64,000 nt of DNA, taken from assembly GCA_037974335.1 (NCBI GenBank), contig CM075760.1, positions 18,260,960 to 18,324,959 on the forward strand, in the 5' to 3' direction. Shown here piece after piece: positions 20,940-31,799 of the stretch. Numbering within the stretch: position 1 is the first letter of the stretch; each line of letters opens with the position of its first letter. The notes below the pieces were generated by a model. That model was not told the DNA's origin, ran no database searches, and was given only the letters and a program-made list of their open reading frames with translations. This stretch comes from Prionace glauca (taxonomy: Eukaryota > Chordata > Chondrichthyes > Carcharhiniformes > Carcharhinidae). The position numbers and the translations under genes were made by a program.

Positions 20940-21032
20940 TGATGTGGGTATGCCGGCGTTGGACTGGCGTAAACACAGTAAAAAGTCTGACAACACCAGG
21001 TTTTAGTCCAAATAAATCGGTTGGACTAAAAC
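20940..21032 (-). mobile_element. Penelope-type 3' end, short fold-back copy with TSD
   Basis: The flanks are a perfect 14-bp duplication, GTAATGAATACTCA, at 20926-20939 and 21033-21046. The 93-bp insert starts with the terminal TGATGTGGGTATGCCGGCG block on the plus strand. It ends with GTTTTAGTCCAA, nine bases, then TTGGACTAAAAC. Like the 14.28-kb copy it is a 3' terminus joined to an inverted piece of itself, but here with a 12-base stem. Confidence 0.8.
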
Positions 21033-21046
21033 GTAATGAATACTCA

Positions 21047-21319
21047 CCATCCATTAATGCTGAGTCACAGTGAATCACTGCCTTTCCTGTAAGATATTTG
21101 CTGCTTGTGTCTGAAATACCTGCCCCCATTAGTGCTTTACTGCAGGATAACTCTGATTATATTTAGACATGTTTCGAAAGGAAGAGGAGGTCCCTGTCCC
21201 TTTAAGGGAACAGCCCAGCCCACCATGACATTGAGAGTTTACTTTGAGGGGATGAGGATCAGAGTTTGAAAGGAGATGTCAGAATAATCTGTTCAGTAAT
21301 GAATCATTCAGAACCTCTC
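21047..21319. other. Unannotated spacer
   Basis: No gene or repeat recognised. Confidence 0.5.
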
Positions 21320-21710
21320 CTCTCCGGGCCCAGGCTGCACTCAATAACGTCACAATGACTGATCCTTCTGCAATTTGTTGGAGGACCTGAGCTCCTCCGA
21401 GTGGTTTCAAGCGCCCCTATTGGCTGGACGGTCGGATTGCATTCCTCCGATTGGTACAGGCGCCTGTCAATCATCCAGATGGCGTGCGGAGGGCGAACCT
21501 GGACAAGATCAGTCTGACCCAACTGGCCGGAGCACGTGACAGCCCAGCACGGCCGTGACTGACAGGAGCTCCGGCCAATAGAAAATGGAAGCTAGACCTG
21601 GGGCTGTCAGGTTGACAGCCCAGTTTCAACCAATCACAGCGCCTCAAAAGGGGCGGGTGCAGCCCTCCTATTGTGACATCACGGACTAACCCACTCAACA
21701 AAACGACTTA
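21320..21710. promoter_or_regulatory. CCAAT-rich CpG promoter-like region without a gene
   Basis: Several CCAAT boxes in both directions (ATTGGCTGG, CGATTGGT, GGCCAATAG, AACCAATCAC) and GGGGCGGG lie within 400 bases. No exon could be attached on either strand. It may be an alternative or divergent promoter. Confidence 0.45.
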
Positions 21711-23160
21711 CGTTTATCCAGCGCATCCACTGCAGACAGAACAACCAGGACAGCGTTCAGAGGCTGCAATATTCACAGAGAAAATGCTGTGGATGCTAGG
21801 AATGTTAAAGACGAATATAAATACCTGGCATTAAAATCCATCAGATAAAGAAACAGATTTAACCTTTCAAGTCGATGACCTTTCTATTCCCCAATTGACC
21901 AACCTTCTGTTTGATATCATCGACATCCCATCAAGCTGAACCCTCTGTTTCATCCTTTCTAACATTGTCCAACTCCACCCCTCTCAGCTCATCTGCTGTT
22001 GAATCCCCCATTCACACCTTTCTTTCCCACAAACCTTACTGTTCCCAACACATTCCTGGCTGGTCTCCTACGTTGTACTATCTGTAAACTTCAGGTCACT
22101 CAAAATGATGCCATCTCGTGCCATATCTTTCAGACAGTTCCTCCAATCTCCACAATTCTTTCCTTTAATTCTGGCTCCTTGTGCAACCCCGCAGTAATCA
22201 CTGCACCATTGGTGGTCCTCCCTTCAGTTGCCTAGAGCCCCAAGCTCTGGAATAGAGCTGACACCACTTAAACCTGATGCCAATGGTGTGGTTCAGCCTC
22301 AGAGGGATTTACTGGGTAGTTAGGGAACAGAATTTGTAGTGCTGGTTTGGATATTTGGTGCAGGCATGATGGGCGACATGGTCTCCTTTTGCACGACAAC
22401 AATTTTGTGATTGAAGACAATGGATTTGCTTCTCCCAATATTTAACTGAAGTAAACTTCTGCTCATCCAGTACTGGATGTGGAATAAGCAGTTTGATAAT
22501 TTAGTAACAATGAAGAGGTTGAGAGGTAGAGTTGTCCATGTGCACATGAAACCTTTGAATAATGTCACCCAGTGTGGCAGCATGTAGATGAGAGATAGGA
22601 GGGGCCAAGGATAAGTCACTGGGGGACACCAAATCCAAAGACTTTGGAGAGGAAAGGGGCATTGGATATGGGACAATAGTTAGTGAGGAAGTTGGGATCT
22701 AGTTAGATAGGGTGATGATTGTGCTTATAAAGATATGAGAAGCAAAGCCAAAAGTGAGAAACAACTGTTAACAATACCAACTAATGTGGGGAAGTTAAAC
22801 AGTCAGCAGGTTAGTGGGAATAGGAGCAAGGGACTGGATGGTGGGCCTCATGAAGAAGATAAGCTCAGTCAGGGATTGATGGAGTTAGGAGAGGGACTGG
22901 GGAAAGGGCTCAGCCAAGGAGAAACATGAGAGTTTGGCCTGGGTGGCTTGCAGCAGGAAGGGAAACAGTAAAGGCAACTTATCAGATTATCTCAATCTGA
23001 CAAAGAAGTTCCAGGAGTTCCTCATACTTGTTGGAGGTGAGGATGGAGAAATGGGGAACAAAAGGAAGTGATTTGTGTTAGGGATATTAAAAAGACCCAA
23101 TATACTGGCTATTTAACATAAAGCTTGTTTATTTGATTTTTATACAGAAAATTAACACCT
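21711..23160. other. Spacer with decayed dispersed repeats
   Basis: Around 21780-21870 is a piece of the repeat reading AATGCTGTGGATGCTAGG. 22240-22980 resembles an old dispersed elasmobranch repeat (GGCAGCATGTAGATGAGAGA). The short open frames at 22320-22676 and 22735-22929 carry no recognisable domain. Confidence 0.5.
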
Positions 23161-23233
23161 ATTACTGGGATTTATTCACATCAATGAATATTGTTTAGTC
23201 CTGAATGTGATTAAGAAAATGCTACTCTCTCAG

Positions 23234-24016
23234 TCACTGGTGAACTCTCTGGTGTCTCAGTAAGATGGATGACTGAGAGAACCTCTTCCCACACACAGAG
23301 CAGGTGAATGGCCTCTCCCCAGTGTGAATGCGTTGGTGTGTCAGCAGGTTGGATAACTGAGTGAACCCCTTCCCACACTGAGAGCAGCTGAATGGTTTCT
23401 CCCCAGTGTGAACTCGCTGGTGTAAAGTGAGATGAGATGATCGCCTGAACCCAGTCCCACAGTGAGAGCATCTAAACGGTCGCTCATCAGTGGGAACATG
23501 TTGATGGTGTGTCAGTTCGCTTGTACTTTTGTAATACTTCTCGCAGTCTGGGGACTTAAAAGGTCTCTCATTAGTGTGAACTTGCTGGTGTCTCAGCAGG
23601 TTGGATGAGCGAGTGAATCCTTTTCCACACTCAGAGCAGGTGAATGGCCTCTCCCCCGAGTGAACTAGCTTGTGTGCCTTAAATTGTGATGATTGAATGA
23701 ATCCCTTCCCACATTCTGAGCAGGCGTATGGTCGCTCCCCAGTGTGAACTCGCTGGTGCACCGTGAGTTCAGACGATCGTCTGAACCCCATCCCACAGTG
23801 AGAGCACCTGAATGGTCTCTCATCACGGTGAACATGTTGATGGGATTTCAGGTCTCCAGAACCTTTAAAGCATTTCCCGCAGTCTGGGCATTTAAAAGGT
23901 CTCTCCTCACTGTGAACTTGCTGGTGTCTCAGCAGTTTGGATAAGTGAGTGAATCCTTTTCCACACTCGAAGCAGGTGAATGGCCTCTCTCCAGCGTGAA
24001 CTAGCTTGTGTTCCAT
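23234..24016 (-). CDS. C2H2 zinc-finger protein, C-terminal array (260 codons)
   Basis: An open frame of nine C2H2 fingers runs to a stop just after H-Q-R-V-H-Q. Linkers are H-T-G-E-R-P-F and relatives. Fingers follow a four-step order: [56 protein letters not shown], then again. One finger reads K-S-P-D-C-E-K-Y-Y and so lacks the first zinc cysteine. The array likely binds DNA in the nucleus, and no repressor domain (KRAB, SCAN, BTB) is seen. The ATG at 24016 lies inside a finger, and upstream finger sequence back to 24668 is decayed. So either this is a shortened protein or the whole gene is dying. The non-coding exon at 26858-26960 and CpG promoter at 30.7-31.2 kb fit as its 5' part. Confidence 0.75.
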   Translation of the reverse strand: MEHKLVHAGERPFTCFECGKGFTHLSKLLRHQQVHSEERPFKCPDCGKCFKGSGDLKSHQHVHRDERPFRCSHCGMGFRRSSELTVHQRVHTGERPYACSECGKGFIQSSQFKAHKLVHSGERPFTCSECGKGFTRSSNLLRHQQVHTNERPFKSPDCEKYYKSTSELTHHQHVPTDERPFRCSHCGTGFRRSSHLTLHQRVHTGEKPFSCSQCGKGFTQLSNLLTHQRIHTGERPFTCSVCGKRFSQSSILLRHQRVHQ

Positions 24017-24668
24017 GAGGTGGGATGTCTGACTGAATCTCTGGACAAATGAACAACTTCTCCCCAGTGTAAACTTACTGGTGTACAGTGAGGTGAGATG
24101 GTTACTGAACCCAGTCCCACAGTGAGAGCACTGGAACAGTCTCTTGTCAGTATGAACACGTTGATGGATATCACCTCCCTGAGACTTTTATAGGTTTTCT
24201 CGTAGTCTGGACAATTAAAGAAATCACTTCCAAGAACAAACCTTTCTGTGTGCCATAAGGTGGGATGACTGAGTGAATTCCTTTGCACCTCTGGAGAATC
24301 TGAACAGTCTCCCCGCAATGTGAATATGTCAGTGAGCCAACAAGACGGAGTGAATCCCGTCCACCACACAAGAGTAGGTGAATGGCTGCTCCCCGGTGTG
24401 ACTGGGCAATGACTTTCCAGTTCCGTTGGATAACTGAATCCCTTCTCACAGTTCTCCTCAGTATATTTACATTTGTCGCTCCTGAGGCCAGATGATCAGC
24501 TGAAGCCTCACTGACACAGAGAACGGTTTCATCCACTATGAACAATACTTTGTCCTTCAATGTTTAAAAGCTGAATGACAATCAGGTTCCATTAACAGGG
24601 TAATTCCATCAGATCCTGATGTGATCTTTTGTCTAAGATTTTTGACTGCAAATTCTCCTCTTCTAACG
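24017..24668 (-). pseudogene. Decayed N-terminal part of the same zinc-finger exon
   Basis: A TTTCACAG acceptor precedes 24668, as in the paralogous exon at 17796. Finger fragments appear in all three frames with several frame changes and stops. None keeps a complete C2H2 set over more than one finger. This is continuous with the intact array downstream. Confidence 0.7.
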
Positions 24669-26857
24669 CTGTGAAATTGATTTAAAACAGAAAAAAAAAG
24701 GCGTGAGACAGAACCCACAAAAACACAAAGGCAGGTTGTGAAATTGAGCTGAATGAATTTGGAACTTGGGGAGCCGGCACTAGGAAAAAGTGACCATAAA
24801 AACTGCTGGATTGTCATAAAAATCCAACTAGTTCACTAATGTCCATGATGTGGAGATGCCAGCGTTAGAGCTCCAAAACATGTCCTGCATGGAAGGGAAC
24901 CTACCACCCAGTCTGGGTCTGTAGAAGACACTGCCCTCTACGGGAGGAGAGAGAAAGCAGTAGGTGCAAAAGGTTGTGACTTTACATTCTATATCACAAC
25001 CAGAACTTTGACAAAGTATCCCAAACCCTCAATCTACACCATCTGGAAGCACCAAAGTAGCAGGTCTACATGAACACAATCAACTCCAGGTTACTCGCTA
25101 AGTCACACACCATCCTGACTTATCTGACACCCAGAACTGGATGAACAGAAATTTCATTCACTTAAATATTGGCAAGATGAGCTGAAAGTAAACTCCACGC
25201 TCCAGCCACTTACTCCATTTCTCTCCCAGGAATCTCTCTAAAACTGAACCAGACTGTTGACAACCTAAATGGCACGTTTCACCCCAAGCAAAGCTTCCAA
25301 CCACATAACTACGTCATCATCAAGACTACCCATTTTCACCTCGGGAGTATTGCCTAATTCCCGAGCTCATCTGCTCCTGAAACTCTCTCCATTCCATTGT
25401 TACCTCCAGACTTTATAATCCTAATGCAGGCCAAACCAATCCTCCACATCCATGCCCCTCCATATTCTCCAGGTGACGATGTACCCTGCTGCCCAAGTCC
25501 TTACTCACGTCATATCTTGTTCATACGTCAGCCCCTGTGCTCTCTTGAAGAAGGTCAAACATCATCTTCTCCACAGGTAACTGCTGCTGATCTTGTTGGT
25601 GACCCCCAAATCCCAAGAATAAATTTTATAAATATCTATGTAAAATAGATTAAAAATATCCATTAAAAAATATATTGCGTGATCTCACTATCCATTTAAC
25701 AATCTGATTGCCCTAGAATCTACCTCATGGCAAATTTCACATTGGAAACTTCTGGGCCCAAATACAGCAGTTTCCCCTTCATCTCCAGCTCCAACTGATA
25801 CAAAAACCAAAAGCTGCTGAAGACAAAAAAAGAGACATTGGGGTGTGAGGAAAGAGTAGAGGTGTTGGACTCTTCCACCAGAGAGCCAGAATGGGCTTAA
25901 ATGGCCTTATGTTTTTTAACCATTTTAACACAGCATTGAAAAGGATGTGAGCTGGAGTTAGTGTGCAACCTCTCCAACCAACTCTCACCTCGACACGAGT
26001 CAGTTCTTCATTAGTCTATCTCTGTTTCTAGATTTGTGCCGTGAGCAATGCCTGAAATAAAAAAAAAACAAGCACTGCAGTTGCTGGAAACTGGAAATAA
26101 AAAGGAGCAAGTACTGGAAATACTCAATAGGACGGGCAGTAACTGTGAAAGCGGAAAGAGAGTTAACATTTCAGGATGTGCTTCACAGAACCAGGGACCC
26201 GGGTGCAATTTAAGCTTTGGGTGGCTGTCTGTGTGGAGTTTGCATGTTCTCCCCATCTGTGTATGGGTTTCCTCCGGGTGTTCCCGCTTCCTCCCAGAGT
26301 CTACAGATGGGCAGATTAGATGGATTGACCACGCTCAATATCCCCTTAGTGTCCAAAGATGTGTAAGTCAAGCAGATTAGTCATGGTGAATATGCAGTGT
26401 TATGAGGATAGGGCGAGGGAAGTGTCTGAGTAGGAAAGTCTGACTTTTCGGAGAGATGGTAGAGATTTGTTGGGATGGGTGGCCTATTGGTGGCAGATAT
26501 TGATGGTCAATATAAGCCCAGAAGTGGAAGAGAAACAGACTTCAGCACAAGAAAAATAATTCCTGGCCGTGGGAGGATAAAGCTGGTAAATCAACAGTGA
26601 ATAGCCAGGGGGATGGGCAGTAATGGAAACCTCATTTAGAAACAACTGGCAGGAATAACAAAATACTAAACATGGTTAAAATAGAGCCATTATCAGAGAC
26701 AATGACAGAGTGGTGATTGGGGATGACAGAGATGAAACAGGGCAATGGACTGACATGGAATAGGATCTACTGTAAATGAGTCACGCCACCCCATAGACAT
26801 GGAAACAGAACAGCAGTAAAAACTGTACATTGTGTATGAATACTCAATAATACTCAC
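24669..26857. other. Intron of the second zinc-finger gene
   Basis: The start matches the intron of the first zinc-finger unit. GATGTGGAGATGCCAGCGTT near 24845 is a scrap of the Penelope-type 3' terminus. 25000-26040 is otherwise featureless. 26060-26165 carries the repeat GCAGTTGCTGGAAACTGGAA. Confidence 0.55.
26178..26440 (+). mobile_element. tRNA-derived SINE, degenerate
   Basis: CCAGGGACCCGGGTGCAA (degenerate B box), GTGTGGAGTTTGCATGTTCT and GGTTTCCTCCGGGTGTTCCC are SINE landmarks. The A-box end is missing and the sequence is diverged. Confidence 0.75.
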
Positions 26858-26960
26858 CTATTGAATAGATTTTCAAATTTAAAATCTCCTGCTGGAGACT
26901 GAAGATGGAAATAAATCAGGTTGATTGGAAGCAGAGAAAATTTGGTGGTTATCAAACTCC
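26858..26960 (-). other. Non-coding exon of the second zinc-finger gene
   Basis: On the minus strand CTCCTTTTTCAG precedes 26960 and GTGAGTATT follows 26858. The 103 bases carry the CCAGCAGGAGATTTTAAATT block shared with the exons at 19103 and 52986. Confidence 0.7.
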
Positions 26961-27003
26961 CTGAAAAAGGAGATTACAAAAGTCATAAGTTTCAGTTGAC
27001 TTA

Positions 27004-28846
27004 GGGGGCACGGTGGCGCAATGGTTAGCACTGCTGTCTCACAGCACTAGGGACCCAGGTTCAATTCCGGCCTTGAACAAAGAACAACCCAGCACAGGAA
27101 ACAGGCCCTTCGGCCCAACGAGCCCGCGTCGCCACATCACCCTACACCTATTCGACCCTGCATATCTATGAATGGAACCCTACTCAGTTAGATTCAGGGA
27201 AGAAATAGTGTCAATTTGATAAAAACCGATTTGCCTGAGAGCACATCTTTGGGGTGTGGGAGGAAACCGGAGCGCCCGGAGGAAACCCACGCAACCACAG
27301 GGAGAATGCGCAAACTCCCACAGACACAGGCCCAAATCCATGTGCCTGCACAGCCAGCAGTGCTAGTCACTGAGCTGTTGCAGCGCCTATCTACCGGTCC
27401 AGGATCAAGCACACACACCGACATGAAGTACTAGGCCACTCCTGGAACTTCCAAGAGCAGCCCACGCACGACCCGCCGTGTGAATGCCCCTCGTTTGACA
27501 CGAGGTGGACCTCCACCTGTGGAATAAAGACAAAAATATTAATCTTACAGCCTGCCTTTCCGGTGTCTCCTGAGGTTTAACCCCATTTAATAGCCCCTAC
27601 CATATCCCTCCATTCTCGTTTCACTCATGTGCCTATCTAACTGTATCTTAAACGAGTCCAATGTTCCTGCCTCCACCACCCTACTCGGTAGCGCGTTTCA
27701 GACCCCCACAACTCTCTGCGTAAAGAACCTTCTTCTCACCTCCAAATTATACCTCTCCCCCCTCACCCTTAAATGATGACCTCTCGTGTTAGTACCCAGT
27801 TTAGGGAGCAGTCTCTCACTATTAACTCTATCCATTCCCTTCATTATCTTATATACTTCTATCATGTCCCCTCTCAATCTCCGTCTTTCCAAGGAGAATA
27901 GTCCCAGTTTCTTCAACCTCTCCTCGTAACCCAGTCCCCCCATGCCAGGCAACATCCTGGTAAACCTTCTCTGCACCCTTTCCAGAGACTCCACGTCCTT
28001 CCGGTAGTAAGGTGACCAGAACTGGACGCAGTACTCCAAATGCGGTCTAACCAATGTTCTGTATAGCTGAAGCATTAGACGGCAGCTTTTATACTCTATG
28101 CCCCTTCCTATAAAGGCCAACATCCCATAAGCCTTCCTAACAACCTTCTCCACTTGTGACGCAACCTTCATGGATTTGTGAACCTGCACTCCCAGGTCCC
28201 TCTGTATGTCTATACTCCTAATTGGCCTCCCTTTAATCACATAGCTCCTCTCTGCATTATTCCGTCCAAAATGCATCACCTCGCATTTGTCAGGATTAAA
28301 TGCCATCTGCCACCTATCTGCCCACTGCACCAACCTATCTATATCCTGTTGTATCACCTGACAATCCAGTTCCGTACCCGCCAACCCTGCCATCTTGGTG
28401 TCATCAGCAAACTTGCTAATCACACCACCTACGCCCTCTTCCAAGTCATTTATGTAGACTACAAAGAGGAGAGGTCCCAGTACTGAGCCCTGCGGCACAC
28501 CACTGGTCACTGGCCTCCAGCCCGACAAGGTCCCCTCCACAGCTACCCTCTGTCTCCTATTTCCCAGCCAGTTCTCAATCCACCTAGCTACCTGGTCTCG
28601 TACCCCATGTGCCTTGGGTGACTGTCTGTGTGCAGTTTGCACATTTTCCCCGTGTCTGCCAGGGTTTCATCCCACAGTGCACAGATGTGTGGGTTAGGTG
28701 GATTGGCCATGCTAAATTTCCCCTTGGTGTCAGAGGGACTGGGGGGGGTGAATATGTGGGGTTACGGGATGGGTGGGATTGTCACTAATGCAGACTTGAT
28801 GGGCCAAGTGGCCTCTTTCTGCACTGTAGGGATTCTATGATTCTAC
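27004..28846 (+). mobile_element. SINE split by a CR1 insertion
   Basis: The head (GGGGGCACGGTGGCGCAATG to TTCAATTCCGGCCTTG) occupies 27004-27075. The body and tail (GGGTGACTGTCTGTGTGCAG to CACTGTAGGGATTCTATG) occupy 28611-28846. The two parts join in register once the CR1 piece between them is set aside, and GCCTTG is present at both junctions (27070-27075 and 28611-28616) as a short target-site duplication. Confidence 0.9.
27076..28610 (-). mobile_element. CR1 LINE, 5'-truncated, nested in a SINE
   Basis: On the minus strand an open frame runs from the left end of the RT core (H-G-V-R-D-Q, W-I-E-N-W) through S-G-V-P-Q-G-S-V-L-G-P and F-A-D-D-T-K. It continues to F-F-T-Q-R-V-V, where a stop cuts the last residues of the CR1 protein. 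The 3' part ends at GAACAAAG, 27076, after GGGCCGAAGGGCCTGTTT. It contains a SINE-like stretch at about 27225-27400 (GTTTCCTCCGGGCGCTCCGG on the minus strand), so either this subfamily carries SINE-like sequence in its 3' UTR or a third insertion is present. Confidence 0.85.
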
Positions 28847-28849
28847 GAC

Positions 28850-29260
28850 TTTAGAAGATCCATTCTCTTGGTTTAAGTTTGCTGTGTGTAAACCCTCCCC
28901 TTCTAACCCCTTAAAAATGGAGCTTTGAAAACCTAGCACTTGTCAGTCCTGGACAGAATTTCACAATATTGTCTCTCCTCCTGCTGCCTGGCCCAGGAAT
29001 CCTTAAGCAGGAATGTGTGTGCAATGGAAATAGTTCAAAGAATGCTCAGTACCTGATTGCTGGGATGAAGGATTTGTCCAGTGAGGAAAGACAGAGCAGG
29101 TTAGGTCTTTACTGAATGGAGTTTAGAAGAAAGAGGATCTGGTTGAAACATACATGATTCTGAGGGCACTTGACAGGATTGATGCTGAGACAAGGTTTCC
29201 CTATATTGAATAATCTAGAAAGAGGAAACACAATTTAAAAATAAGGACTCTCCCATTAAA
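28850..29260 (+). mobile_element. Spacer with an old CR1 fragment (29040-29250)
   Basis: GCTGGGATGAAGGATTTGTC and GACAGAGCAGGTTAGGTC, then CTTGACAGGATTGATGCTGA, are the plus-strand C-terminal coding region of an old CR1, heavily decayed. 28850-29040 shows nothing. Confidence 0.6.
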
Positions 29261-29267
29261 ACACCAT

Positions 29268-29480
29268 GTGGAGATAATAGCCTTCATCAGCGTTTTGATT
29301 GATTGTTAATTGGTATACAGTGAAATATATCGTTTCTTGTGTGCTTTACAGACAAAACACACCGTTCATAGAATACATGGGGAGAAGGAGAGAGTGCAGA
29401 ATGTAGTGTTACAGTCAAAGTAGAGGAAGATCAACTTAATATAAGATAGGTCTAAAGATTGAAATAGAGCATCGTTAGAG
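29268..29480 (+). repeat. Dispersed elasmobranch repeat, plus orientation
   Basis: TACAGTGAAATATATCGTTT, GTGTGCTTTACAGACAAA and AGAGTGCAGAATGTAGTG are the reverse of 29885-30475. The element class is not clear to me. Confidence 0.6.
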
Positions 29481-29512
29481 AGTTTATAAGTGTTAGAGTA
29501 ACATTTTAAATG

Positions 29513-29808
29513 CATAGAATCATAGAATCTTTAAAGTGCAGAAGGAGGCCATTTGGCCCATTGAGTCTGATCCGACCACAATCCCACCCAACCAATAGCC
29601 CCGTGGTCTTATGTATTTACCCTGCCAGTCCCCCTGACTCTAAGTGGTTATTGAGCATGGCCAAACCACCTAACTTGTTCATCTTTGGACTTTTGAGAGG
29701 AAACCTGAGCATCCGGAGAAGACCCACACAGACAATGAACCAAGCTAGGAATCAACCCAGGGTCCCTGGTGCTGTGGGGCAGCAGTGCTAACCACTGTGC
29801 CACCCTGG
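29513..29808 (-). mobile_element. tRNA-derived SINE, reverse
   Basis: From CATAGAATCATAGAATC through GGAAACCTGAGCATCCGGAG to GGGTCCCTGGTGCTGTG and CTAACCACTGTGCCACC, this is the full reverse complement of the window's SINE type. Confidence 0.85.
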
Positions 29809-29884
29809 AACAAAAATAAAAGATAGAATTAGCAGGTTTGCTGGGGACAGTCTCAAGAAGTCGCCATACTTCAGCAATATCTGA

Positions 29885-30475
29885 AGTCAGGTACTAACTG
29901 ACTCAAGAACAGCTTCTTCCCTGCTGCTGTCAGGCTTACCCTGCATTAAGTTGATCTTTCTCTACATCCTAGCTATGACTGTAACACAAGGGGCGGCACG
30001 GTAGCACAGTGGTTAGCACTGCTGCTTCACAGCTCCAGGGTCCTGGGTTCGATTCCCGGCTCGGGTCACTGCCTGTGTGGAGTTTGCACATTCTCCTCGT
30101 GTCTGCGTGGGTTTTCTCCGGGTGCTCCGGTTTCCTCCCACATTGCAAAGATGTGCGGGTTAGGTTCATTGGCTATCCTAAATTGCCCCTGAGTGTCCTG
30201 GGATGTGTAGGTTAGGTTAGAGGGATTAGCAGGTAAAATGTGTAGGGATATGGGGATAGGGTCTGGGTGGGATTGTGTTCGGTGCAGACTCGATGGGCCG
30301 AAGGGCCTGTTTCTGCACTGTAGGGTTCTATGTTCTATGTATACAACATTCTACGCTCTCTCGGTTCCTTCTCTATGAAGGGTATGTTTCGTCTGTACGG
30401 CACGCAAGAAACAATACTTTTCACTGTACATTAATACATGCGACAATAATAAATCACATCAAAAATCAGTGAGGA
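29885..30475 (-). repeat. Dispersed repeat interrupted by a SINE
   Basis: The two halves, 29885-29989 (CAAGAACAGCTTCTTCCCTG to CTATGACTGTAACAC) and 30341-30475 (ATTCTACGCTCTCT to GCGACAATAATAAATCA), are continuous parts of the repeat that also lies at 29268. The SINE sits between them. Confidence 0.75.
29990..30340 (+). mobile_element. tRNA-derived SINE, complete
   Basis: It begins GGGGCGGCACGGTAGCACAG, carries the B box GGTTCGATTCC, the GTGTGGAGTTTGCACATTCT core, and the tail CACTGTAGGGTTCTATG. It is the best-preserved copy in the window, about 350 bp. Confidence 0.92.
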
Positions 30476-30689
30476 CTGGAGGCTGGGTCAACGAATTTAC
30501 ACAAGGGTGAGTTAAACAGATTTTTGATCGATGCGGGAGCCAAGGGGAGGTGTGGACAGAGTCAGTAAGGTGGAATGGAGATCAGCCAGGATCTTGCAGA
30601 ACAGAACAGCAGGATAATGGTCTTCTCCTGGTCCTTATTCTGATGTCCATCCCACGGCCGGCCAATGCCTGTGGTTAACCCTGGGTTGT

Positions 30690-31240
30690 CACCATGAGCT
30701 GTGCTCAGAGTGAGAACAAAATCAGTCATTTCCCCCGCTGGTCGCGGAAGCCCCGCCCACTCATTGTTACGTCACACGCCCGCCCGCGCATATGCGCCTC
30801 CCTCCGCCCTCAACAAAGATGGCGCCCGACGTCCTGGTTGCTGGGAAAATCCCCGCGGTCACAAACCGAGGACCCGCAGGCCTGGCGGCCTCCAGCCGGT
30901 GTTTGTGAGGCCTCCGTTCCCTCCTCCCTCCGACTCCCGGCTCCACTCCTCCCTCCGACTCTCACCCGCTGAAATTTTTTTTTAAAAAAACCGCCCCGAG
31001 CACTCGCTGGGCTCCGAGCAAAGTGATCTGATTCCGGCCGTGCGGCCTCCAGCGGGTGTCTGTCAAGCCTCCGCACTCTCCCCACCCCGGCTCCCGCCTC
31101 CCGGCTCCATTCCCCACTCACTCTCACTCGCGGAAACAATCGCCTCCCGCACCCGCAGGGCTCCGAGCCAAATGACACTGCGCATGCCCCAGAGACAGGC
31201 GCCGCGCCTGCGCAAGGGTCTCCGGTGGAGTGAACAGGGC
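30690..31240 (-). promoter_or_regulatory. CpG promoter of the second zinc-finger gene, internally duplicated
   Basis: On the minus strand the blocks TTTGCTCGGAGCCC, GGTGAGAGT and GAGCCGGGA, then a GGAGGC and CACCCGCTGGAGGC block, occur twice, at about 31200-31040 and 31020-30890. They are followed by GCGCCATCTTTG (YY1-like). TGCGCATGC and GCGCCTGCGC are NRF1-like. The same blocks in the same order form the promoter of the intact gene at 51.17-51.5 kb. Confidence 0.7.
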
Positions 31241-31269
31241 ACTTTCACACCCGCAGCGAATGCTGGGTA

Positions 31270-31639
31270 ACTACAGCACCATTGAACTGTGACTCTGAGA
31301 TTGGAGAATAACTTGTCACCTAATTGAGATAAATCACCTTCCAAAAAATGCGTGAAGTATTATACTTCATTCCTAAACCCCTGCTCTCCTCAGCGGACTA
31401 ACTTTCCCTCCCTTTCTCCTCCCCTGACTGTGCTCTGAATGGACTCAATCCCAGAATCATTGGTTTCTCTCACTTTTTCTCTCTATTCTCTGACGCCGAC
31501 TGTTCATCCCATTTTATACGCAATCTATTCAGTCCTTCATCCCTACATTGGCTCTTTGGACAATCTCTCAAATTAATTGCACTGTCATATACCTGATGTC
31601 GCTTAGGGGGTTACGAAAGATCCACAACGGAGGCTCCCT
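31270..31639. other. Spacer
   Basis: No gene or repeat recognised. Confidence 0.5.
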
Positions 31640-31795
31640 GCAGATTTGCAGAAGGAAATCAAAACAGTTCCTTTCTACCTCGGGGGTTGGGGGGGGGGTT
31701 GGGGGGGGGGGGCTCTTCTGTCGGATACTTGCATGTACTTCTGTGCGATGGAGCGCACACTGGTACAGAGATAGAGCGGATCCAGTACGAAACCA
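31640..31795 (+). pseudogene. TCR-type V segment relic with RSS
   Basis: The frame ending S-D-T-C-M-Y-F-C-A-M-E at 31721-31753 is the FR3 end of an alpha/delta-type V (the usual form is SDTAMYFCA). Heptamer CACACTG lies at 31756-31762, and a 24-base gap leads to a weak nonamer ACGAAACCA at 31787-31795. Upstream, FR3-like residues near 31645-31680 are followed by a G run of about 30 bases that replaces framework sequence. Leader and FR1-FR2 were not found. Confidence 0.65.
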
Positions 31796-31799
31796 CCCC

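Noticed and set aside
22320-22929. Open frames of 118 and 64 codons
   Set aside because: No domain recognised; the area resembles a dispersed repeat.
27004-27075. A tRNA gene at the SINE head
   Set aside because: It has A- and B-box-like sequence but no cloverleaf and continues into SINE body after the CR1 insertion.
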